Shown here: piece after piece, positions 1 through 6,150 of the stretch
Numbering within the stretch: the first letter of the stretch is position 1
How the letters are laid out: every line of letters starts with the position of its first letter
Source of the DNA: an uncultured Collinsella sp.
Lineage (GTDB): Bacteria; Actinomycetota; Coriobacteriia; Coriobacteriales; Coriobacteriaceae
Direction: 5' to 3'
Assembly: GCA_902470365.1 (NCBI GenBank)
Contig: CABRFZ010000006.1
Span: forward strand, 1-64,000
DNA: 64,000 bases
The notes under the pieces: generated by a model
What the model was told of the DNA's origin: nothing
What the model saw: the letters and a program-made list of their open reading frames with translations, nothing else
Databases searched by the model: none
Made by a program: the position numbers and the translations under genes

Positions 1-127
1 TGGGGCCGAGCAGCCCGTACACCTCGCCCTCGCGGATATGAAGGCTCACGTCGGCTACGGCGTCCTGCGCCTGGTTGCCGCTGCCGAAGCGCTTGGTGAG
101 CCCGCGCGTCTCGAGCATGTAACCCAT
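1..127 (-). CDS. ABC transporter ATP-binding protein, N-terminal part (cut by window edge)
   Basis: The reverse strand from 127 reads MGYMLETRGLTKRFGSGNQ and continues to VYGLLGP at the window edge. This is the usual start of an ABC ATPase: the A-loop region followed by the beginning of the Walker A segment (GLLGP-). Only about 42 residues are visible, so the substrate cannot be judged. A second in-frame ATG lies at 118. The gene is divergent from the broken TetR-type regulator at 323, an arrangement common for TetR-controlled drug or bacteriocin exporters. That link is inference only, since the regulator is destroyed here. Confidence 0.75.
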   Translation of the reverse strand, partial: MGYMLETRGLTKRFGSGNQAQDAVADVSLHIREGEVYGLLGP

Positions 128-294
128 GGGTTCGTCCTTTCTCTTCCGGGCGCACGGGCCGAGTCGCCGTGCCCGCGCGCCTTACCTTTCGGGTTCACCA
201 TCCATGGTGGGGCGCGTTTCTAACGAAGCCGTAACGGCCGTTGGGCTCTTTTGGCGCCAGCCCTTCTCGGCCCGCACGCCACTCATGGTATTTC

Positions 295-304
295 TATCGC
301 GATA
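295..304. promoter_or_regulatory. 10-bp perfect palindrome before the TetR remnant, possible operator
   Basis: TATCGCGATA is self-complementary and lies 18 bp before the GTG of the TetR-type fragment, in the divergent region shared with the ABC ATPase. TetR proteins often bind such dyads and autoregulate. The call rests on position and symmetry only. Confidence 0.25.
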
Positions 305-322
305 ACAAGGACGGAGGTGCCC

Positions 323-424
323 GTGGCACGCAATAAGTACCCGGAGGAGACGGTCGAGAAGATTCTCGACGTTGCCGAGCGGCTCCTCGTGGAGCGTGGC
401 TACGAGCACACCACGATGATCTGA
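323..424 (+). pseudogene. TetR-family regulator, N-terminal fragment only
   Basis: A GTG start at 323 follows a good ribosome binding site (GGAGGT, 313-318). The 33 codons read VARNKYPEETVEKILDVAER then LLVERGYEHTTM, the first helix and turn of a TetR_N DNA-binding domain (ILDVAERLLVERGYEHTT). The frame then stops at TGA 422-424. A functional TetR protein is about 190 residues, so helix-turn-helix completion and the ligand domain are missing. The next bases belong to an unrelated HsdS tail, so the gene was cut by a deletion or rearrangement rather than by a point mutation. Confidence 0.8.
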
Positions 425-650
425 AGAGCAATACGCTAAACCGAAAAAGGTAATCGAAGCCGCGCCTGTGGACTTATCGAGGGTCGAGATTCCCGCCCCA
501 TCCATCGGCACCCAGCAGAAGGTCGTCGACATCCTCGACCGCTTCGACTCCCTAACGAAATCGCTCACCGACGGTATCCCCGCCGAAATCGAGGTACGCC
601 GGGCGCAGTACGGGTACTACCGCGACCGCCTGCTCGACTTGCGAAACTAA
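423..650 (+). pseudogene. Type I restriction specificity subunit (HsdS), C-terminal remnant
   Basis: In the frame of 468 the sequence reads EEQYAKPKKVIEAAPVDLSR and then VEIPAPSIGTQQKVVDILDR, FDSLTKSLTDGIPAEIEVRR and AQYGYYRDRLLDL before the stop at 648-650. The 'IPxPSIxxQQKVVxILDxF' and 'EIExRxxQYxYYRDxLL' segments are the conserved repeat end and coiled coil of HsdS proteins. No start codon, target recognition domain, hsdM or hsdR is nearby, so this is a stranded tail. It is joined directly to the truncated TetR gene, around base 420. HsdS genes recombine readily by inversion between repeats, which may be how this tail was moved. Confidence 0.75.
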
Positions 651-743
651 GCGAGAATAAGTTATCGGTACACTTTTTTATAAAATGTAAAAAAGTACCC
701 CCATAACTGATAAAATGGACACTGAAAAAAAAAGGGGTGCATC

Positions 744-1979
744 TTGCGTATATACCGACGTGAAAAGTATCTGAAGCGAATGCGTGGTTTCTACCACGAT
801 GACGGAATGATCAAGGTGATCACCGGTGTTCGCAGGTGCGGTAAATCCTGCCTCATGCAATCAATCGCAGACGAGCTTGTGGAATCCGGTGTAGCGAGCG
901 ACCACATCATCTATATCGACCTCGACTCACGGGAGAACAGGAAGGTCAAGACGACCGATGAGCTCGAAAATCTGATTGACATGTCGACCCCAGCAGACAC
1001 TGAGGGGACGAAGTATCTTTTCATCGATGAGATTCAGAACGTAGAGGAATTCGAGCTGCTCATTAACGGCTACCGGACAGATGGCGGTTGGTCCATCTTC
1101 ATTACCGGTTCGAATTCATATCTGCTTTCTGGGCAGCTTGTTACAAAGCTGACGGGTCGCTATATCGAGTTCGAGGTGTTCCCACTCGACTTTGCGGAAT
1201 ATATCGATATGAAGCGTTTTCTCGGCAAGCCTGTCAATGACCTTCTCGTGGGAGAGTTTGCCGAGTACCTGACCCTTGGAGGCTTTCCCAAAGCGCTGGA
1301 GTATGAGGGCGAGGATGAAAAGCGCACCTATATCAAAAGTGTTATTCACGAGATCTTTGAAAAGGACGTCAAACATTCGAACAAGATTAAGAATGTCTCG
1401 GTTTTCGATGCCGTCCAGACGTATCTCATCAACAACTTTGGTGCGCCGACGAACCTGAAGAACCTCCTTGCGTACTTCAATGACGTCGAGAAGATTCCCA
1501 TCAAGCGCGAAACGCTCAATCGGTATATCCAGATTCTTGTTGACGCGAAGATCCTTTATCGCTGCTCGAGGTTCGATCTCAAGTCTCGGCGATCGCTTAT
1601 CCGCGAAGAGAAGTACTACCTGGCTGATCCCGGCTTCTATTTCGCCATGAACACGGATGCGAGGATTAACTATGGGCCGGCGTTGGAGAACGTGCTCTAC
1701 CTCTATCTTGCATCGCGCGGGTACGAGCTTTCTGTGGGCCGTATTGGGAAGCTCGAGTGTGACTTCATCGCTCGTAGGCGCAATGCTTACGCCTACATCC
1801 AGGTCTCTATGTCGATTGCCGACAGAGGCGTCGAGGAGCGCGAGTACAGGCCGTTCGGCCACATCAGGGATGGGTATCCGCGCTACTTGTTCACGCTTGA
1901 TCCTCTATTGCAGGAGAGGGATGGCGTCAGGCACCTTAACATGGCGTCGTTTATGCAAGATGGCGGTGATCTTATTTGA
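744..1979 (+). CDS. AAA family ATPase with DUF4143-type C-terminal domain
   Basis: The 411-residue protein has a Walker A motif near residue 28 (GVRRCGKSCLM), a Walker B motif near 94 (YLFIDEIQNV) and a sensor-like segment (IFITGSNSYLLSG). The DUF4143-type half begins near LTGRYIEFEVFPLDFAEY. The C-terminal stretch LECDFIARR...YIQVSMS resembles a PD-(D/E)xK nuclease-like fold. Proteins of this family are very common in anaerobes and their cellular role is not settled. The TTG start at 744 is preferred because AAAGGGGTG (731-739) sits just upstream; an ATG at 780 has no such site. An AT-rich stretch at 660-720 probably holds the promoter. The gene stands alone. Confidence 0.85.
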   Translation: MRIYRREKYLKRMRGFYHDDGMIKVITGVRRCGKSCLMQSIADELVESGVASDHIIYIDLDSRENRKVKTTDELENLIDMSTPADTEGTKYLFIDEIQNVEEFELLINGYRTDGGWSIFITGSNSYLLSGQLVTKLTGRYIEFEVFPLDFAEYIDMKRFLGKPVNDLLVGEFAEYLTLGGFPKALEYEGEDEKRTYIKSVIHEIFEKDVKHSNKIKNVSVFDAVQTYLINNFGAPTNLKNLLAYFNDVEKIPIKRETLNRYIQILVDAKILYRCSRFDLKSRRSLIREEKYYLADPGFYFAMNTDARINYGPALENVLYLYLASRGYELSVGRIGKLECDFIARRRNAYAYIQVSMSIADRGVEEREYRPFGHIRDGYPRYLFTLDPLLQERDGVRHLNMASFMQDGGDLI

Positions 1980-2138
1980 GCGGCGGCCAGATTCTTTTGC
2001 TCCCTAGTGCGCAAACAGTGCGGGCATCAAATGAGGACCATTGCCTCACGTAGAATCGATAGATTGAGGACTTGTTTTGATGTTGACAAGCTTTTGGCCA
2101 GTGACTCCTATTGCCGAGTGGGAATAGCGGAAATAACA

Positions 2139-2175
2139 GCCTCCGGAACTTTTGGTTCGGAGGCTTTCTTTTTCG
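2139..2175 (+). terminator. Rho-independent terminator after the DUF4143 ATPase
   Basis: GCCTCCGGAAC and GTTCGGAGGC form a strong stem, followed by TTTCTTTTTC. It lies about 160 bp after the ATPase stop and before the convergent MerR gene. Confidence 0.75.
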
Positions 2176-2225
2176 TTCTGTTCGGAAGGAGCTCCTTGCC
2201 AGAGTCCCATGGATAGCGAACGGCT

Positions 2226-2666
2226 TTATCGAGCGTGTGCGTTTTCGTAGGCGCCTTTGATTTCTTCCGGCAAATTGTCGGGAATCAGCGTCTCCAGCCT
2301 ATCCTCGCTGCCATCTTGAATCGCTTGCTCGTAGTACCAGCATTTGAACTTCAACATGTCCAGGGCACGGTTCATCTTCGCGATCTCCGACTCCATGTGG
2401 GCCTTCCGCTCCTCGAACATGGCCTTGCGCTGGGGGTATGTTGATGGACCCTCTGCACACCATTCCATGAACAGACGGATGTCCTTGATCTCCATTCCTG
2501 CCTTCTTCAGGCATTCGATGACCCGAAGCGCCTCGAGTTCCGTATCGCCGAATCGGCGAATGCCGGACGTCCGCTCCAGCCCCGGGAACAATCCCTGCTT
2601 GTCGTAATACCGCAGCGTTGAGGCGGGTAAGCCGAACATTTCCGCCACCTGTCCGATTGTGTGCAT
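2226..2666 (-). CDS. MerR-family transcriptional regulator
   Basis: The 146-residue protein starts MHTIGQVAEMFGLPASTLRY with a MerR winged helix (STLRYYDKQGL, then GIRRFGDTELEALRVIECLK). A dimerisation coiled coil follows (residues about 75-120) with a short C-terminal tail. No clustered metal-binding cysteines are seen, so it resembles the aldehyde- or electrophile-responsive MerR branch rather than a metal sensor. It is divergent from the CMD-cupin, hydrolase and flavin reductase genes. The intergenic dyad at 2701-2720 within a TTGACC promoter is its likely operator. By family knowledge it would act by untwisting a long-spacer promoter. Confidence 0.88.
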   Translation of the reverse strand: MHTIGQVAEMFGLPASTLRYYDKQGLFPGLERTSGIRRFGDTELEALRVIECLKKAGMEIKDIRLFMEWCAEGPSTYPQRKAMFEERKAHMESEIAKMNRALDMLKFKCWYYEQAIQDGSEDRLETLIPDNLPEEIKGAYENAHAR

Positions 2667-2697
2667 GGCCCCTCCGAATAAATCTCGAATTCATTCC

Positions 2698-2728
2698 TTG
2701 ACCTAAAGTCAGGTTTAGGTATTACCTT
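2698..2728 (+). promoter_or_regulatory. MerR-type promoter/operator: perfect dyad in a long spacer
   Basis: TTGACC (2698-2703) is a good -35 box. The dyad ACCTAAA-N6-TTTAGGT (2701-2720) is a perfect 7-bp inverted repeat starting inside the -35. A poor -10 (TTACCT, 2722-2727) follows with a spacer of about 18-19 bp. This is the arrangement MerR activators use. It drives the rightward detoxification cluster, and the MerR gene lies immediately to the left. Confidence 0.75.
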
Positions 2729-2771
2729 CATTCTCGTCAATACAAATCGGTAGCGCAAGGGGTGGTCCGTA

Positions 2772-2870
2772 ATGGGCAAAACGGTTTTCGCCGGCGGCGT
2801 GAACGGTGTGGGCGATATCGCCGGGCATCCCGCTCTGGAACAGGCGCAACGAATGGGCATGGAAATCTAG
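2772..2870 (+). CDS. Possible 32-residue ORF or leftover gene start
   Basis: An open frame reads MGKTVFAGGVNGVGDIAGHP and then ALEQAQRMGMEI before TAG. It is the first frame behind the MerR-type promoter and has a weak purine-rich site (AAGGGG) upstream. I do not recognise it. It could be a small leader peptide or the stub of a deleted first gene of the operon. The glycine-rich start hints at a nucleotide-binding protein but is too short to assign. Confidence 0.3.
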   Translation: MGKTVFAGGVNGVGDIAGHPALEQAQRMGMEI

Positions 2871-2934
2871 GCGGGCTACTTAGCCGCGCGGAGACAGATT
2901 CGTGTCCAAAACCATCGATAGGAGGAAATCGATC

Positions 2935-3702
2935 ATGGCAATTAAACAGACGGCGGGTAGGAATGCTCTAGGGGACTTTGCCCCCAAATTCGCACAGCTC
3001 AATGACGATGTGCTGTTCGGCGAGGTGTGGAGTCGAGAAGACGGGCTTTCCCTTCGAGACCGCAGCGTGGTGACGGTTGTGGCCCTGATGGCGCAGGGAC
3101 TGACGGACTCCTCGTTCCAATATCATCTGATGTCCGCAAAGAACAACGGGGTGACCAGGACTGAGATAGCGGAAATCCTTACGCATGCGGCGTTTTATGC
3201 GGGATGGCCCAAGGCGTGGGCGGCCTTCCGCATGGCGAAGGAGGTCTGGGCGGACGAGGACGACGGCGCCGACGCAAAGGCCCGACACCAAAACGAGATG
3301 GCCTTTCCCATCGGTGCCCCCAACGACGCATTTGCGAAGTACTTTATCGGGCAAAGCTACCTCGCGCCCCTTTCCACCAATCAGGTCGGCGTCTACAACG
3401 TGACGTTCGAGCCCGGCTGCCGCAACAACTGGCACATCCATCACGCCAAAAGCGGCGGCGGACAGATCCTCATCTGTGTGGCTGGTCGAGGGTTTTACCA
3501 GGAATGGGGTAAACCGGCACACGAGCTGCACCCTGGCGACGTGGTCAACATCGCCCCGGGTGTGAAACATTGGCACGGAGCCGCGCCCGACAGCTGGTTC
3601 TCCCATCTCGCGCTGGAGGTTCCGGGTGAGGAGACCTCCAACGAGTGGTTGGAGCCCGTGGACGACGAGCAATACCTTACAGCGACTAACAAGGAGGCTT
3701 GA
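2935..3702 (+). CDS. Carboxymuconolactone decarboxylase-cupin fusion protein
   Basis: The ATG at 2935 is chosen because GGAGGA (2921-2926) lies 8 bp upstream; a GTG at 2902 would add 11 residues without a site. The 255-residue product has two parts. Residues about 10-110 form a CMD/AhpD-like helical domain (VVTVVALMAQGL, EILTHAAFYAGWPKAWAAF). Residues about 130-250 form a cupin barrel with the metal-ligand pattern HIHH...GGGQILICVAG and PGDVVNIAPGVKHWHGA. Such fusions are found in MerR-controlled clusters with hydrolases and flavin reductases, and probably help detoxify reactive carbonyl or quinone-like compounds. The substrate is unknown. The next gene starts 2 bp after its stop. Confidence 0.88.
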   Translation: MAIKQTAGRNALGDFAPKFAQLNDDVLFGEVWSREDGLSLRDRSVVTVVALMAQGLTDSSFQYHLMSAKNNGVTRTEIAEILTHAAFYAGWPKAWAAFRMAKEVWADEDDGADAKARHQNEMAFPIGAPNDAFAKYFIGQSYLAPLSTNQVGVYNVTFEPGCRNNWHIHHAKSGGGQILICVAGRGFYQEWGKPAHELHPGDVVNIAPGVKHWHGAAPDSWFSHLALEVPGEETSNEWLEPVDDEQYLTATNKEA

Positions 3703-3704
3703 AG

Positions 3705-4676
3705 ATGGAACAGTTGAATCTAGCGCAGGAATGGGACAAGGTGTTCCCCAAAAGCGACAAGGTTGATCACAGCAAGGCGACTTTCCACAACCGATACGGC
3801 ATCACGCTGGTGGCCGACGTCTACGTGCCAAAGAACGTGGAGGGCAAGCTGCCTGCCATCGCCGTCAGCGGTCCGTTTGGCGCGGTGAAGGAGCAAACGT
3901 CCGGCCTTTACGCGCAGAAAATGGCGGAGCTGGGCTTTTTCGCGATTGCCTTCGACCCGTCCTATACCGGCGAGAGCGGCGGTGCGCCCCGCTATGTGGC
4001 ATCGCCGGACATCAACACCGAGGATTTCTGCGCAGCGGTGGATTTCCTCTCTGTGCAGAATAGCGTTGACCCGGAGCGCATCGGTACCATCGGCATCTGC
4101 GGTTGGGGCGGCATGGCAATCAATGCAGCAGCCATCGACACCCGTATCAAAGCTACCGCGGCTATGACCATGTACGATATGACCCGCGTGACCGCAAACG
4201 GCTATTTTGACGCCGAGAATTCCGAGCAGGCGCGCTTTGAAAAGCGGTAAGCGCTGAACGCGCAGCGCACTGAGGACTATAAAAACGGCAGCTATGCGCT
4301 GGCGGGCGGCGTGGTCGATCCGCTACCGGAGGATGCGCCGCAGTTTGTAGCGGACTATTACGCCTACTACAAAACTCCGCGAGGCTACCATCCCCGCAGC
4401 CTGGGCTCCAATGGCGGCTGGAACGTGACGTCTTCGCTGGCGTTTTTGAATATGCCGATCTTGCAGTACGCCGGCGAGATCCGCTCCGCCGTGCTGCTGG
4501 TGCATGGTGAGAAGGCGCACTCCCGCTATTTCAGCGAAACCGCGTATAGCAAGCTGACGGGGGACAACAAGGAATTGCTCATTATCCCCGGCGCCAACCA
4601 CACCGACCTTTACGATCAGATGGACGTCATTCCGTTTGGAAAGCTGAAAGCGTTCTTTGAGGAATATCTGAAATAA
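3705..4676 (+). pseudogene. Alpha/beta hydrolase (dienelactone hydrolase-like), interrupted by an in-frame TAA
   Basis: The start ATG 3705 has an AAGGAGG site at 3691-3697. The frame codes for a hydrolase core with a Cys nucleophile elbow (GICGWGGMA), as in dienelactone hydrolases. It reaches ...EQARFEKR, then TAA at 4248-4250. The same frame continues without any other stop to 4676 (ALNAQRTEDYKNGSYALAGG ... LLVHGEKAHSR ... IPGANHTDLYD), carrying the expected late acid and histidine. A single base change (AAA, CAA or GAA to TAA) therefore splits an otherwise intact gene of about 323 codons. Either the gene is recently inactivated or there is a sequencing error. The 5' product alone lacks the catalytic histidine. 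Confidence 0.85.
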
Positions 4677-4786
4677 GGCGTGCTTTGATTCAATGCCAAG
4701 TCTCCAGCAACGATTCTTCTAAAGAGTGGGAGTAGCTGAAACGAGGCGATTGAATAACTCCATACGTTTTGGTTAAAACAAAAAAT

Positions 4787-4806
4787 ATGCCGCGCGCCTG
4801 CGGCAT
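4787..4806. promoter_or_regulatory. Small hairpin just before the flavin reductase ribosome binding site
   Basis: ATGCCGC and GCGGCAT pair across a 6-nt loop, immediately upstream of GGAGGGAG. It might modulate translation or act as a processing site. No U-tract follows, so it is not a classical terminator. Confidence 0.3.
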
Positions 4807-4823
4807 GAAGGAGGGAGATTTCT

Positions 4824-5354
4824 ATGAATATCGTTGTATTGAGTGGTAGCCCGCGTAAGGGCGCCAATACCGACACCATGGTCGAGACGTTTGCCGAGAC
4901 CGCGCGCGAGGTCGGCCATACGGTCGAGGTCATCCGCGTTGCAGGCAAAAAGATCGCCGGCTGCTTGGGATGCCAGTACTGCTTTACCCATGAGGGCACC
5001 TGCGTGCAGAAGGACGACATGGCCGACGTGATCGAGTCGCTGAAAGGCGCCGATATGGTTGTCTTTGCTTCGCCCATCTACTGGTTTGATATCACTGCGC
5101 AGGAGAAGGCCGCCATCGACCGCCTGTACGCCTTCGGTGCTACGGGCTTCCCGTTCACCAAGACGGCCCTTTTGCTCGATAGCCACAGCGAGGGCGTCTA
5201 TGATGCGGCAATCGCTATGTACAAGTCAACCTGCGCGTACTGCAAGTGGGAGGACCAGGGCATTGTCACCATCAGCGGTATGACCGAGCGCGACAGCATG
5301 GCCTCCTCGCCCAAGTTGGAAGAGGTGCGAGAGCTCGCTCGCAAGCTTGCCTAA
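4824..5354 (+). CDS. NADPH-dependent FMN reductase / flavodoxin-fold oxidoreductase
   Basis: The 176-residue protein begins MNIVVLSGSPRKGANTDTMV, the FMN phosphate-binding loop of the NADPH-dependent FMN reductase family. It has a Cys-rich segment (CLGCQYCFTHEGTC) as in iron-sulfur flavoproteins and related multimeric flavodoxins, then VFASPIYWFDITAQEKAAIDR, the typical flavin-side loop. It is cytoplasmic and likely reduces quinones, nitro groups or flavins with NAD(P)H. GGAGGGAG lies just before the ATG. As the last gene of the MerR-controlled cluster it fits a role in electrophile detoxification; the regulatory link is inferred from gene order. Confidence 0.88.
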   Translation: MNIVVLSGSPRKGANTDTMVETFAETAREVGHTVEVIRVAGKKIAGCLGCQYCFTHEGTCVQKDDMADVIESLKGADMVVFASPIYWFDITAQEKAAIDRLYAFGATGFPFTKTALLLDSHSEGVYDAAIAMYKSTCAYCKWEDQGIVTISGMTERDSMASSPKLEEVRELARKLA

Positions 5355-5462
5355 GAACAAGAAGAGTGCATGGCAATCGGCGTTATTTGAAGTGCTTGCC
5401 GTCCTTGCCAGGTGAATCGTTGATTGCCATGCGCCGTTGCCCTTGCGGACAATCTCGGCGTG

Positions 5463-5945
5463 CTAGGAGGCCTTCTCACTCAGGAACTCCCTGAATGCGG
5501 GGATGTCGAAGCCGACGAGGCCACGTCCGCGCTTTCCAATGACGCCGTCCTCCAGGAGGCGGCGTTTGTATTGGCTTGCGTAGTTGCTGGCGACGCCCAT
5601 GCGTTTGGCTATCTCCGAGACCCTGCTGGGGCCAGAATCGGGCAGCATCGCGAGCAAAAACTCAATGTCTTTATCGGAAAGCTCCCGATAGGTAGTTTCG
5701 AGAGAAGCCCGACGTCATGTTTCTCGAGTTGCCTGAAGACGCCATTCATGCCCGTGCGCCAGTTACCCTGAGTCTCCTGAGCATATGTCCAATCGATGCC
5801 GACTGGCTCAATCTGAACGCCGCTTATGCACGCGCGAGACTATGAGAGGCGGCTATCTGCCGCTTCTTTGGTTCGCTCGATAATATCTTCGAGCATGCCT
5901 GGCATGGCGGAGACATTTGCTGCGATCCATGGTGGCCCCTTTGCA
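5463..5945 (-). pseudogene. Decayed AAA ATPase gene, related to the genes at 58036 and 61701
   Basis: The reverse strand from about 5940 reads PPWIAANVSAMPGMLEDIIE and RTKEAADSRLS, then a stop. Another frame reads GVQIEPVGIDWTYAQETQGN and WRTGMNGVFRQLEKHDV. After a frame break comes TYRELSDKDIEFLLAMLPDS, GPSRVSEIAKRMGVASNYAS and QYKRRLLEDGVIGKRGRGLV to the stop at 5463. These pieces align in order with the intact protein at 61701-62801 (WIAVKTTALPGMLEEI; TGLGIAPLGSIEV; TYRELTAEDKRFLIAMLDD; RGRGLVAFELPFFRDYL). The P-loop region and about 170 central residues are gone, and there are at least two frame or stop defects. It is a non-functional relic. Confidence 0.8.
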
Positions 5946-5994
5946 GGTTTTGCTAGTTTTTGCAACTTTTGCTAATTTTTGCAAGTTTTGCTAA
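5938..5994. repeat. Three tandem 19-bp repeats
   Basis: Units 5938-5956, 5957-5975 and 5976-5994 follow TTTTTGCAA(C/G)TTTTGCTAA. The second and third differ at one base and the first at a few. They lie exactly where the relic ATPase alignment begins, so they may be former promoter iterons or the scar of a slippage deletion. Three units of one size with no spacers rule out a CRISPR. Confidence 0.8.
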
Positions 5995-6071
5995 CGGTTT
6001 AACATGTCTTGTGCCGCGGGATTGCAGGAGTGAAAAACGGGGATTCCTATTATTCCGACTACGTTGCAGCG

Positions 6072-6114
6072 AGCGGGGCCCGGAGCGCGATGTTGCTGCG
6101 CTTCGGGCCCCGCT
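6072..6114. terminator. Strong GC hairpin after the topoisomerase A gene
   Basis: AGCGGGGCCCGGAGCGC pairs with GCGCTTCGGGCCCCGCT (one wobble), 36 bp beyond the topoisomerase A stop on the reverse strand. There is no clear U-tract, so termination would rely on the stem. Confidence 0.5.
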
Positions 6115-6150
6115 GCTTTGTAAAACCATGACGGTTTGGCTGCCGCTGTT

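Noticed and set aside
4248..4250. Recoded stop (selenocysteine or pyrrolysine) in the hydrolase
   Set aside because: The codon is TAA, not TGA or TAG, and no recoding hairpin is seen.
5938..5994. CRISPR array
   Set aside because: Units are contiguous 19-mers without spacers and there are no cas genes.
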